The notes under the pieces were generated by a model. It was not told where the DNA came from. It saw nothing but the letters and a program-made list of their open reading frames with translations, and did no database searches. A program made the position numbers and the translations under genes. From Salminus brasiliensis (lineage: Eukaryota > Chordata > Actinopteri > Characiformes > Bryconidae), in contig NC_132878.1 of assembly GCF_030463535.1 (NCBI RefSeq), positions 25,648,925 to 25,712,924 on the forward strand: a stretch of DNA of 64,000 bases, in the 5' to 3' direction. Of the stretch, positions 1-10,062 are shown in pieces. Every line of letters begins with the position of its first letter. The first letter of the stretch is position 1.

Positions 1-350
1 TTCATTTTGGTATACAGTGTCAGTTGCGTTTTTTTTTTTTTTTTTTTTTTGTGTTTTCTAAGAATTTAGAAACTGGCAAAAATACATGTGCTGAATCTCT
101 CAGTAATGTACTGATCTTGTCTCAAAACTGCTCCCGCAGTAATGGAAAAGTACAGGAATCCTAAATCATGCTCAGGAATCCTAAATCATGCTTAATTGGC
201 TGTTCTTACCTCAATGGGTTGGGCGTATTTGCATTTCAACCGTTTGTGGTCTACTATGGCTGGGGCACATGGAAAAGTACAGCGAATGTGTACTTAAGTG
301 AATAGATTGGTGTTGGATGCAGCGGTGTGTGGTGCAGTGACAAATTTGTA
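1..350 (+). repeat. Diverged copy of the array's upstream module (copy A0)
   Basis: This stretch resembles 5885-6330 and 11765-12230. Shared landmarks are a 'tacagtgtcagttg' start, 'aaatacatgtgctgaatctc', an inverted CCAAT box (attggct, about 195) and a perfect octamer ATTTGCAT at 227-234. It is the leftmost and most diverged copy of the unit that recurs through the first 20 kb. From 350 to about 1100 the DNA is AT-rich and I see no gene in it. Confidence 0.7.
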
Positions 351-1111
351 TTACTAGTCCTTTCTAAGATTTACAATTAAAAAAAAAAACAGAATGGTTA
401 AAGAAAAATCTATTCAAATCACATTTTAATGTGTTCAATTTGAATAATCTTAAAGAACTAGTCTTGCTAAAGTATACCTGAGTACATGTAGTAGAGTAGT
501 GAAGTATAGCACTCGTATTTCCTATCACTAGTCGACAAGACCATGGCCCAACACTTCTTCAATGGTCTCCATCATTCTTTTTAAACCTATCACCACAAAA
601 GTCCTGTCCCTTTTGATGTCCTTCAAATGTCCAGAGTTACCACTTAGTGTTGTCTTTCACAAGTTTTCCTTAATTTTAGAGATGATTATTTATTACAATG
701 GTCCTGAATTTCTAATAATAAAATGAAAACAATGCATTATAATCAAACAGCTTTCACAGGTAGCTTGATATGGGTTGTTGAAATGAGTCACAGGAGAGGA
801 ATGAAAGTGCAGAGAAAAGGCCAAGACATTAACAAGTAAAAAGTGACAAAAACAAATTCAACCTTTCTATAACTGAAATATAAAACAGGGAAAATATATT
901 TGATTCATAAGAAGGGCAGAAACTTAGCACAATCAACCTGGGGAAAATGTAACATGGATGCTTTAAATTTTTAAATAATAGTTAATTAATAATTTAGGTG
1001 TTCATTAACCCTACCAGATCTCCAACAATGTTCTTGAGAAAGTCTGCTTTTTAGAATGTTTAGCTTCTAGCATATTCTAGATAGAAATAAGGGCAAGGTT
1101 TGTTCGAGAAG

Positions 1112-1310
1112 GAAACAGAGCAATGGAAAATTACAAGAACTCACGTCATCATATCGGCTCATCCAAACACACGTTCCTAATTGGCTGTCACACTGATGTT
1201 TGAGAAGAAACCAGATTTTTGCATCAATGGAAAAATACAAGAACACCCTTCCAACACCCATCATATGAGCTCATCCTAAAATGTGTTCCTAATTGGCTAT
1301 TGTAGTGGGC
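1112..1310 (+). repeat. Two direct repeats carrying inverted CCAAT boxes
   Basis: Two imperfect direct repeats of about 80 bp (about 1112-1190 and 1222-1305). Each runs from 'caatggaaaa.tacaagaac' through 'catat.ggctcatcc' to 'ttcctaattggct'. They resemble the CCAAT-containing part of the module at 140-240. They lie just upstream of a TATA box, so they may belong to the promoter of the small gene at 1438. Confidence 0.55.
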
Positions 1311-1330
1311 AGTCCTCTTACTGTGTGCCC

Positions 1331-1337
1331 TATAAAT
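1331..1337 (+). promoter_or_regulatory. TATA box of the A0 small gene
   Basis: TATAAAT lies 107 bp before the ATG at 1438. An inverted CCAAT box (attggct) lies about 35 bp upstream. The two intact paralogues have the same TATAAAT heptamer, but only 46 bp before their ATG. This is an inference from motif and position. Confidence 0.45.
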
Positions 1338-1437
1338 TACCATGTAGTGCACATCACCTCACATTTGGACCAGGAAAAGCGAAGTTGCTTCTTCTTAATC
1401 AATACTCAACCAATCGTTGGACACAACAAAGATAGCA

Positions 1438-1638
1438 ATGCCTGAAGAGCTCGACGAACCCTATGCAAGGCATCCAGCTTTTCTGTGGCACAGGCTGAGG
1501 GACGTCTTTAACATGCTAAGGGGACAGCGACCCATGCTTAACCGCCTTAGAATTATCTGGCAACTTGTCGCTGCTATTTATCAGTTTGAAATTGAATTTG
1601 AAATCCTGCAGTGGCTTATGCTTCTGTTATGGGGGTAG
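1438..1638 (+). CDS. Small helical protein, diverged paralogue of the array's peptide gene (copy A0)
   Basis: An uninterrupted 66-codon frame from ATG at 1438 to TAG. It is not a family I recognise. Its C-terminal half matches the C-terminus of the 89-residue genes at 8407 and 15455. In the 22-residue core beginning NRLRII here and KRIKII there, about 10 positions are identical and most others conservative. The DNA also aligns over this stretch, which supports common descent. Unlike its relatives it has no signal peptide from this ATG. The frame stays open upstream to a TTG at 1417, so an upstream exon could supply an N-terminus. It ends in a hydrophobic tail (LQWLMLLLWG). The core would form an amphipathic helix. 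It may be a real gene with an unseen first exon or a decaying copy. Confidence 0.42.
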   Translation: MPEELDEPYARHPAFLWHRLRDVFNMLRGQRPMLNRLRIIWQLVAAIYQFEIEFEILQWLMLLLWG

Positions 1639-1859
1639 TGTGGGAAACAAATAGCACTAGCCTTCAACCGGAGATGGGCAAAAACAACAGGAAAAACATG
1701 GCACAGCCTGATACCACCACATCTTCAACCAAGATGTTTGTGGAAATGTTGACAACAACAAGTTGTTGTGACCTCTAAAGTCCACGTTGCAACTATGTCT
1801 TTGGCCCAAATTGTTGTGACCACATCTTCAATCCAAATGGTTACAGGCATGTCCTTTTT

Positions 1860-3140
1860 TTCCTGCACTTCTTTCAGAAAATGCACCACTTCTCCCATAA
1901 ATTTGTTACAATGACAAATGCTTTGATATTTACATGTTTATTTCTTTTGTTTGCATTGGAGCAACACAGAAAAGTAGAAAATGCATCTGATATCATTCGT
2001 CACAGAACTCCCGAAATGGACTGGACTCCAAAGAAGAGCAAAGAACAAAAATTGTGGAAAAGTATAGGCAAGCTCAAGTCCATCTCAACAGATCTTAGTG
2101 TTCCTGTGGCAACTGTGTGCAATGTCATTGAGAGGTTTACAGCACAGGTAGCAAATTTGCACTCATCTGTGGCCAACATACCACATGGAATGATGATACA
2201 GAAGACAGGCCAGATGTGGTTGCCAGTTTACAGCCACAGTGTCCACTGTTTGCACTGTCACTGTCACTGTAGGTTTACATGGTGCTGTAGATAACCTCTC
2301 TGAACAGGAAAAGTTGCTGAAAGATTGCAATGAAGGGATGTTCAAATGGTAGCTAAAGAATTTCAATCAGATTCTGAACAAATTCAACTTTCAGCTCACA
2401 TTATCAACTGCCATCTGAATGAAAGGGAGCTACAGAAGAAGACCCAATGTTGACGCTCATAAAAAGCTAGAACTTACCTGAGGGAATCATAATCAAACTT
2501 AGATTAATTCAATTAAAATAGAGCTTTTTGCACAGCATAGTACAAGTTACAGAATATGAAATGAGATAGAACATCCCCAGAGTCAAACATGGAATCCATT
2601 ACCTTGACTTTGAAATCTGAAGACAACCAAAGATTTTCAAAGTGCAACATAGCATCCAGTGTGTGAAGCTGGGTCTTCATCAGAGGTCATGGGTCTTCCA
2701 GCAGGACAATGGCCCAAAACTTACTTCAAAAAGCACCCAGAAATGTTTTTAGGAAAAGTGCTGGAGCGATCTAAAGTGGCCAGATCTAAATCATGTAGAA
2801 ACACCTGTGGAGAGATCTCAAAGCAGCAGTTGGGAATATCACCTTTCAAATCTGAGACCTGGAGCAGATGGCAAATGAAGAGTGGTCCACAGTTCCAGCA
2901 GACAGATGTAAGAAACACATTGATGGTTACAAAAAGAGATTGATTTCTGGAGTTCTGTGTGGAATGATATCAGATATCACTTTTTTGCTCTGCTTGCTCG
3001 TGTTGTTTTGTGCTTTATGTGTCCAATGCCAACAAAATAAATACACACATGAATACCAAAGAATTTGTAACTGCAACAATGTTTTGTGAGAAGTGGTGCA
3101 TTTTCTGAAAGTGCGGGGGTGCCAATATTTCTGACCATTG
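1860..3140 (+). mobile_element. Decayed Tc1/mariner-type transposon
   Basis: The ends are inverted repeats of roughly 100 bp. 'cagaaaatgcaccacttct' at about 1876 returns inverted near 3110 ('agaagtggtgcattttctg'). Between them are transposase remnants on the + strand. At about 2030-2160 is a Tc1-like helix-turn-helix (SVPVATVCNVIERFTA). At about 2690-2840 is the second catalytic aspartate region (FQQDNGPK) and a broken DLN...W block. Frameshifts and stops make it non-functional. It inserted in copy A0 only. Confidence 0.75.
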
Positions 3141-3657
3141 GCGTATGATCACTTTGAGATCCACATCCAAGGCACAGTTTGATGTTACTGTGTCTATAGC
3201 ACAAATCTTTACCCTATTATATACCATATTATAGTTGTGACCAGTCATAGTAGAACTATCATGTAGGCTTAAAATGTTCCCCCTGCCTGTATTAGGTAGT
3301 TTGTTTAACCACATTTACTTTATCCCTCATAGAACTGTCTGCTCTTTAGTTGAACATTTTGTTGAACACAATGTGTAAATTAAAATATGTGGATATTTCC
3401 TGAATGCTACTGGAAAGAAGATGGAATGAGCTGTTTCATGTGTCCACTGGCACAGATTGCTACCAAAGTTGATTACCATGAAGCTTGCAAGACTTTCTAT
3501 CATCAAGCAAATTCAAGGAAAAGTTTGGTTTCGGATTTTCACTATAGAATCACATGGCTCTACATACATGCTCTCACTGGGTGGGGCAGATTTAATTTGT
3601 TGTTTGAGAAACTGATATTCATTTTTCCAAAATGCATGTTTTTCTGTGTGTGTGTGT

Positions 3658-3987
3658 GTGGTTCTTTTGCAGTTTCTCCAGCCCGAACCTAGTGCAGCAG
3701 ACAACAGACATGAGATAAATCTCCCTGCTGCAGCTGAGGCCACATTTTCTTCCACCTGTGAAAAGGCACATTGCGAGGGACACAATTTGCTAAATGGCCG
3801 CTGCAGGTGTTATTGTATCGTCTTGCAGTCCATGGGCCACGGCAGCTGTCATAGTGCAGAGGAAAGTCGACGACTAGTGGTTCTACATATATTACCAGTG
3901 GTTAGTGATGGTGGTGCTGGCCCCCAAGGTGAAAGTGACTTTCTCAGCTGGAAAAGAATTATTGTGTTACCTGTTGTGAACTGTTAG
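3658..3987 (+). other. Possible Cys-rich terminal exon, unrecognised
   Basis: A frame stays open from a plausible 3' splice site (GT-rich tract, then 'ttcttttgcag', exon from about 3672) to a stop at 3985-3987. It encodes about 105 residues with a cysteine cluster (CEKAHC, then GRCRCYC), a further HGSCHS and a final NC. I match it to no family. The cysteine spacing is reminiscent of small EGF-like or secreted domains, but that is only an impression. It lies in diverged copy A0, with no equivalent seen in copies A1 and A2. It could be a chance frame. Confidence 0.2.
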
Positions 3988-3989
3988 CA

Positions 3990-4430
3990 GAAGGAAAGCT
4001 GACACTGACCCCCTTTCGTTCCTTTTCACTTATCCATTAATAAACCCTATGTGAGTCTCTAATATTGTGCTTAAAATAATAATAAAAAAAGTATAAACAT
4101 AGTATAAAAAATCTGTCTGTCTTAAATCAGATTGACAAACAGTACATCTCAATTTTGTTTATGTGCGGAATGGACCGAGTCCGATTCACAGCAATATGAT
4201 GTAATCGTCACTTCGGATTGCACAAGAGTCCTCTATGGGAGTCCCCCCTCAGAGCTGTCTGACTTCTCCAGTGTCTTCCCTCCTCACCCTCTAATGACTC
4301 TTCTGTTTCTATTTTTCATTTTATAGATATTAGAAAGTGTATGAAGCTTGTTACACCTTTTTCTGTTCTGCTTTTCTCAACATTTCTTCAATAATGTGAT
4401 AAAATAATATTATTTTTACTCTTTTAACAG
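3990..4430 (+). repeat. Downstream module of copy A0
   Basis: Diverged equivalent of 9780-10233 and 17215-17649. Shared anchors are 'tatccattaataaac', 'aaatctgtctg.ctta', 'cctcagagctgtct/atctgtccc', 'cttctccag' and 'ttcttcaataatgtga'. It ends in the splice-acceptor-like tract 'cttttaacag' immediately before 4431. It shows that a third, older unit lies left of the two recent copies. Confidence 0.7.
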
Positions 4431-4670
4431 GTGGACAACACAGAATCTTTCTCCTGCTAAAGGTTTCAGTTGTCATAAAGCACAAGCCCTGCTTCTTCAT
4501 TAATGTTCAAGCAGTACCTCACCCACTCACCCAACTACCCTTTCTTCTAACCAGTAGAACAGGATCAGGGCACACCCTGCTGGACTCTGGAGAGTTGTTC
4601 ACATTTAAGGGATTTCATACAGTATGTCCAATAACCAGTGGACAATAAACATGTGAACTCCTCATCCCCC
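4431..4670 (+). other. Candidate terminal exon of the array gene (A0/A1 junction copy)
   Basis: A pyrimidine-rich tract ending 'cttttaacag' precedes a sequence that reads VDNTESFSC-stop in one frame, followed by AATAAA at 4644-4649. The same arrangement recurs at 10234 (VENPESFSC-stop, AATAAA 10449-10454) and at 17650, where the signal is mutated to AATGAA. This looks like the last exon of a spliced transcript. No donor or transcript can be shown from sequence alone. Confidence 0.3.
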
Positions 4671-5029
4671 ATGTTCCCCACATTAATACTGTTCACCCAC
4701 CAAGCACAACTCATATGTTCAGTGCAGTTCAGTGCCATTTGACTTACACAGAGCTTTTACAGTACACCCTGTACCAGAGCTGCTTTAAACATATCTGTAT
4801 GCAGTCCTGTACCATGTGCCAAAGACAAACGCCCTGAGAGAGCATAAGTAAGAAGCATAAGAAGCACCAAGACTCAAAAGGGGAACCCTTCATCCTGAAG
4901 GACAATGCAGTTATGATACATGCAGAACAAGCTCATAAGGACGAATAAAAGAGAGACCAGTAGATAAACAATAGAAAATGATGAAAGAGCCCTCAAATCA
5001 TATTCTCACATCAATTTAATAAAAACTAA

Positions 5030-5230
5030 AGAAGGTTAAGTTTACAGATTATTTTACCCAGCGGTCAAATATAAAGAGTAAAAAGTAATGGGTCTAGTAT
5101 TGATCCTTGTGGAACACCATATTTTACTCTAGTGTGATAGGAGCATTTGTTATTTACATAAACATACTGATGGCGATCATTCATATATGACCTGAACCAT
5201 GACAAATCTCATATTAATAAATTAATCAGT
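5030..5230 (-). mobile_element. Truncated LINE reverse-transcriptase fragment
   Basis: Read on the - strand this is part of a LINE RT domain: 'tattgatccttgtggaacacc' lies over the [14 protein letters not shown] block. It matches 18280-18410, where the element continues much further. Here, and at 10840-11030, it breaks off at the same point ('gaaccatgacaaatctc'), so A1 and A2 share the deletion. Confidence 0.65.
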
Positions 5231-5269
5231 AAATGCAGACAGAGACCAATGTTATGTCCAATTTTAGGT

Positions 5270-5636
5270 CGAAAGGTTAAAATTTGCTTTTGGCTTTTTT
5301 ATCCCCTTATTTTATTTAATCTGTGTATATATATTTGTATTTTATATATTTTTTTGCTTATATTTCTATATTTCTATATTTTCATCCTTTTATATTTTAT
5401 TTTTTAACTTAAATGTAACTTATTCTATTTTTATTTTTTTTATTTTATTTTTCTTTTGCACTTTTGCACTTTACTTTATTAAGTTAAGGTTTAGTTAAGT
5501 TTAAATGTAGATCTTTATTGTATAGCTTTGATGTGGGCAGACTGTCATAAAAGCATTTCACTGCAAGTTATACTGTGTATGACTATGTATGTGACAAATA
5601 AAATTTGATTTGATTTGATTTGATTTGATTAATAAA
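5270..5636 (+). mobile_element. LINE 3' end with (GATTT)n tail
   Basis: An AT-rich 3' region ends in 'catttcactgcaagttata', a C/T-rich spacer, 'gacaaataaa' and a short (TTGATTT)n tail at about 5605-5630. Such tandem tails are typical of L2/CR1-group LINEs in fish. The equivalent in copy A2 is 11088-11440, with fewer tail units. Confidence 0.65.
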
Positions 5637-5715
5637 ATCTTAACTGTTTTACATCATTTACCATTTATTTTTTATGTAGGGTCTCATTTTTAATTCAAAG
5701 AGTAGGTGCTTGGTG

Positions 5716-5716
<1 letters not shown>

Positions 5717-5745
<29 letters not shown>
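5717..5745 (+). repeat. (TG)n microsatellite
   Basis: About 14 TG units, preceding the conserved 'acattaaatatatataat' stretch. The equivalent in copy A2 (11588-11626) has about 19 units. Confidence 0.95.
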
Positions 5746-5747
<2 letters not shown>

Positions 5748-6116
5748 ATTAAATATATATAATATAAGGCTCTGGCTCATTTTGCCTCACAGCCACCCGT
5801 TTGGGAAAAGTGTCTAGTTTAGCAACCCAGAGCTATGCTTTTGCTAATCCACTCACATATTCATGTTCTACATACTGCAATATATGGTATAATATGGCAT
5901 ACAGTGTCAGTTGTGTTGTTTTGGTATTTTCAGTGTTTTGTATGAATTTGAAGAGATTCTGGCAAAAATACATGTGCTGAATCTCTCAGTACTGTACTGA
6001 TCCTGTCTGAAAACTGATCCTGCAATAATGCAAAAGCAAAGGAATGTCATACGTCATATCGCCCCATACTAAAAACATGCTTGATTGGCTGTTGCTTACC
6101 TCACTGGGTTGCACTT

Positions 6117-6124
6117 ATTTGCAT
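6117..6124 (+). promoter_or_regulatory. Octamer motif in upstream module (A1)
   Basis: A perfect ATTTGCAT (inverse of the POU/Oct site ATGCAAAT) lies about 35 bp after an inverted CCAAT box (gattggct). The same pair and spacing recur in copy A2 (octamer 11998-12005) and A0 (227-234). With the L2 insertion subtracted, the module lies about 1 kb before each gene copy. Function is inferred. Confidence 0.35.
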
Positions 6125-6829
6125 TTCACCTGTTAACTGTTTGTGGTCTACTACGGCCCAACACTCACCCACACTGCCACAGTTACTTCTTTTTTATCAT
6201 AGAAAATGGTTTCCATTGATCATTTCAAACTATTCACCACAAATGTCCTGTCACCTTTGATGTCTTTCAAATGTCCAGGGATACCACTTAATCTTTTCAG
6301 TTCAGGAGTCTTTCGAGATTTAAGATTTATTGAATCCTTTTTTTTACTCTGTCAGTGACACTGAAATAAACAGAGAATCAATTGTTGGTGTATTTTTTTT
6401 CTATCCATGTAAGTCCTTTAAAATATGGTTGTTTTTTTTTCTGGACAAGAATGAAAGAAGAATTAATTAATTCTGAACTGAAATATTCCTTTAAAATAAA
6501 TATAGTTCATTGCTGGCTTTGACCCCATTGTGTTATCCTATCCTGTCATTCCAAAGAAGGTTCTCCTGGAAGTCTAACAGTGAAGTTACATGAAAATAAA
6601 TCTTGACCCTCCAAACACGCACTAATACTACTAAGCAATCATATATTCAGTACAATTCACTTCCATTTTATTGACATTGAGCTTTTTAAAGGCATTGATC
6701 AACATTTCAGACTGGACTGAGCTCCACTGACAAAGGTCATATTAGCTCACACTAAAATGAAGACCTCTTTGGCAGTTTTTGGGCAGTACCTTTATCCCCA
6801 GCTGCTACATGACCTATATATACATTTAG

Positions 6830-8074
6830 TGAGGTCCTGATAACATAACTTAGTTGTAGAACAAAGGCCAGAACTAAAAAAAATTATTTCCTCAGCTAAT
6901 TGTACAATGTGTACACTCGACCCGATTCCCTCTAAATTGCTAAAAGAAATTCTCCCAATTATAATCAGACCTCTTTTAACAATTGTAACTTCATCCCTTA
7001 GCCTTGGGCATGTACCCCAAACCCTTAAAATAGCAGTTATAAAACCTTTAATCAAGAAACCAAATCTTGATCCTAGCGTATTATCTAATTATAGACCCAT
7101 CTCCAACTTAACATTCGTATCTAAGATATTAGAAAAAGCTGTGGCCCAACAACTCTGCTTATACCTGAGTAAAAATTACATGTATGAGAAATTCCAATCT
7201 GGATTTAGACCCAATCACAGCACAGAGACAGCCCTAGTGAAGATTACGAATGATCTCCTTCTTGCCTCTGATCAAGGCTACTTATCTTTATTAGTCCTAC
7301 TAGATGCTGGAGCTGTCGTCTCGCTGCTTACACGCGATCACTCAGGTTTGTTGACGGTGAAGCAGATAGATGCTGGTGTTCTCAGGGTGCGCCCGTGTCC
7401 GTGTTACCTTCTGGATCTCTCCTTTTAATTATGCTGTGATAATCAGACCTGCCGGAGTCGTCAGACATACCCTGATGCTGATGCTCAACATTCTCTGCCC
7501 TTCATAAAATTCCTCTTAGAACTAACTTTTCTCTTTTTACCTTCTCCGAGTAAATGGCCACCCAGCCCGACCTGCTGGAAGATTGCCCGCTGAGGTCCCC
7601 TCTACCTGCGTCTAACCAGCTGCCACCTACCAGTCCGGCCAGCGGGTCCCAACCCAACCCGCCACCACCCATGGCTCACCCGCCTGCTGCTGCTGCCTGT
7701 TTGGTGGCCGTGCTGAAACCAAGATGGACTCGTGTCTGTCTGACACTATTAATATCACCACTATTAACTTTCTGTTGTATCTGCTTTGGTAATTTTTATC
7801 ATTAATGTTTAAATAGTTCTGACCAGAGGAGGATGGGTCCCCCTTGTGAGTCTTGGTTCCTCCCAAGGTTTCTTCCTCCAGCTCTGAGGGAGTTTTTCCT
7901 TGCCACTGTCGCCGTTGGCTTGCTCACGGGGGTCTTTGACCCTTCATGTTATTTCTTATTTCTTCTCTGTCTCTGTCCTTTATTAAGTACTAATTATGTA
8001 AAGCTGCTTTGTGACGACAACAGTTGTAAAAAGCGCTATACAAATAAATTTGACTTGACTTGACTTGACTTGAC
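6830..8074 (+). mobile_element. L2-type LINE, internally deleted (A1)
   Basis: From about 6840 the + strand reads the N-terminal side of an L2-group reverse transcriptase ([11 protein letters not shown], then [19 protein letters not shown]). At 7305 it jumps directly to 3'-UTR sequence, losing 1144 bp that copy A2 keeps (13211-14354), including the YADD catalytic box. The element ends in 'aaagctgctttgtgac', 'gctatacaaataaa' and a (TTGAC)n tail at 8050-8074. It is non-autonomous and dead. The shared insertion site shows it arrived before the duplication. Confidence 0.88.
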
Positions 8075-8360
8075 TGATAACCTGACTCTGACTTTGACTC
8101 TAGACTGCACCTAATGTTAATCAAAAAAGCACCAGATCCACCTATTAAAATGCCTAGTGGATATTAAACCATGCAAAGTGTGATGTATCCACTTATGTTT
8201 CTACAGATTAGAATGATATAATGGTAAAAATTGAGAGATTTTACCAAGTTGCATCAGCTCAATGACGTTATAGAGGTGTGGCTTGGAATCAGTCCCCAGG
8301 AAGAGTTGTTGCTTGGGAAAACCCCCACCAATAAGACCTGGAGGTGTGGTTTGGAGTGAA

Positions 8361-8367
8361 TATAAAT
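8361..8367 (+). promoter_or_regulatory. TATA box of secreted-peptide gene (A1)
   Basis: TATAAAT lies 46 bp before the ATG. Just upstream are a CCAAT motif (caccaataag, about 8325) and a GGGAAAACCCCC run (about 8317) that resembles a Rel/NF-kB half site. The same arrangement is kept in copy A2. The spacing implies a very short 5' leader if transcription starts about 30 bp downstream. Confidence 0.5.
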
Positions 8368-8406
8368 GTCCATGTAGCTGATTTTTTTTTTTAGTTTGAT
8401 GGGGAC

Positions 8407-8676
8407 ATGGACAGCTGCTGGTTTCTAATAATCTCCTTGTGTCTCATTACAGTGTCCCTGGCTCGACCAACACCTGACACAATGAATCTTACAACGATTG
8501 AAGATCATGGTGAATCCAACACAGGGGAAGGTTCTCCTGCTCTATCTCAGCAGAGGAGTTGGAGAATGATTGACTGGTTGATGGAACTATGGCCAACAGC
8601 TAAGCGCATTAAAATTATTTGTAAGCTTTTGATCGCTCTTTATGAATTTCTAGAAGAATTTGGAATCTGGTACTGA
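8407..8676 (+). CDS. Small secreted protein, unrecognised family (copy A1)
   Basis: An 89-residue frame. Residues 1-19 are a textbook signal peptide (MDSCWF, hydrophobic core LIISLCLITV, cleavage likely after SLA). Residues 20-50 are a Ser/Thr/Gly/Glu-rich acidic linker with one N-glycosylation sequon (N27-L-T). Residues 51-89 are Trp-rich and amphipathic (RMIDWLMELW, then KRIKIICKLLIALYEF) and likely helical, with a single mature-region Cys. The form (signal, acidic spacer, cationic-hydrophobic helix) resembles precursors of secreted host-defence or signalling peptides, but I know no homologue. The only relatives seen are at 15455 (identical protein) and 1438 (diverged). 'ctcattacag' inside the signal region could also act as a 3' splice site, so a spliced alternative start is possible. 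An L2 LINE lies upstream and a minisatellite downstream. Confidence 0.6.
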   Translation: MDSCWFLIISLCLITVSLARPTPDTMNLTTIEDHGESNTGEGSPALSQQRSWRMIDWLMELWPTAKRIKIICKLLIALYEFLEEFGIWY

Positions 8677-9080
8677 GCAAGACTTGAAAATATGCTTTGG
8701 TTCCTGTAGTTAATTAGTTTAGTGCTTTATTTTATATAAATAATGGTAAGTTAGAGTAAACAGCCAAAATACTGAGAAAAAAATAGAGGTTGCCTCCCTG
8801 TGCTGCACCTGCTCGACCTGTTGAACAGGGCTGTGGTAAACGAGCCTAACAAAGGCTGAATCACACATGACTCTCCCATCTCAACGATGTTTCTCAACGA
8901 CTACAATGCCTGGGTCTAGTCGACTACAATGAGATCACACCTACAGACGGTGGATGCCTGACTCTGCGTGTCTGTCGTCGCCTCTTTGCTGACACATCTA
9001 CGCCACATGTCTAAATCACGAGTCTCAGAGATTGCCAACGGTAGCATGTGGTTCACATGTGGTTTACAACACGTTGTCTA

Positions 9081-9366
9081 CGTCACGAGGAACAAGTGCC
9101 TCCACCGTCATTATTCATCGTGCAACACTCGATCCCATCGATTGCCATCGGTAGCAGCGCCACATGTTGTCTACGTCACGAGGAACAAGTGCCTCCACCG
9201 TCATCATTCATCGTGCAACACTTATTCACATCGATTGCCATCGGTAGCAGCGTCACATGTTGTCTACGTCATGAGGAACAAGTGCCTCCACCGTCATTAT
9301 TCATTGTGCAACACTCGATCCCATCGAATGCCACCGGTAGCAGCGCCACATGTTGTCTACAACACA
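9081..9366 (+). repeat. 93-bp minisatellite, three units (A1)
   Basis: Units start at 9081, 9174 and 9267 with 'cgtcacgaggaacaagtgc' or a one-base variant. The period is exactly 93 bp. A fourth, diverged unit starts near 9390. Because 93 is divisible by 3, frames stay open across units, but the translations look like repeat artefacts. Copy A2 has four units. Confidence 0.92.
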
Positions 9367-9520
9367 TGTTGTCTATGACACATGTTGTCTACGTCATGAG
9401 GAACAAGTGGCCCCACCGTCATCATTCATCGTGCAACACTCAATCGGTAAAATGTGGTCAGCTCTGAATCCAGCAACTGCAGCCCCAGAGATTGCCATCG
9501 TTAGCAGTGCCACATGTGGT

Positions 9521-9632
9521 CTACAACACATATTGTTTACATCACATGTGGTTTTCAACACATGTTGTCTACATCACATGTTGTCTACAACACATGTTGT
9601 CTATGACACATGTTGTCTACGTCATGAGGAAC
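9521..9632 (+). repeat. 16-bp tandem array of CACATGTTGTCTACAA type (A1)
   Basis: Seven consecutive 16-bp units, nearly all beginning CACATGTT or CACATGTG, so each carries a CANNTG E-box core. A shorter run of the same unit lies at 9347-9395. The array is embedded in the larger satellite downstream of the peptide gene. No function is shown. Confidence 0.88.
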
Positions 9633-10045
9633 ATGAGGACGGTGCCCCCTCGATCCGTAAAATGTGATCAGCTCTGAATCCAGCAACTGCAGGCCCAGAG
9701 ATTGCCTTCGATAGCAGTGCCACATGCTGTCTATTAAACCCAGGCTGGAGTCTGATCACAGGTCAAGCTGTGTGCAGCCACTGACTATTGATTTTTCAGT
9801 CCTTTTCACATATCCATTAATAAACTCAATTATTCACTTGTGTAAGGCTCTAATAGTGTGCATGACTCAGTATAAAAATCTGTCTGGCTTAAACTATTTT
9901 GACGGACACCACACCACACCTGCCTGCTGCTGTACAGATTGGACGAAGATGAGACACATTACGCAGGAAGTAACAGACAATGTTAAGACATTTTGTGCTG
10001 AGACCGTGTGAGTCCTCCCTCAGATCTGTCCCACTTCTCCAGCGC

Positions 10046-10062
10046 CCCCCCCCCCCCCCCCC
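10046..10062 (+). repeat. Poly-C tract
   Basis: A run of about 17 C in copy A1. The equivalent run in copy A2 (near 17468) is shorter, marking a length-variable site or an assembly-sensitive spot. Confidence 0.85.

Noticed and set aside
6907..7428. 173-codon frame in copy A1 as a host gene
   Set aside because: The first 130 residues are L2 LINE reverse transcriptase. The rest is 3'-UTR sequence joined by the internal deletion.
9048..9677. Long frames over the 93-bp and 16-bp satellites (also 16034-17113)
   Set aside because: Several overlapping frames are open at once only because the period is a multiple of 3 or stop-poor. The translations (HVVY.TCCL-type) are repeat artefacts with no start context or homology.
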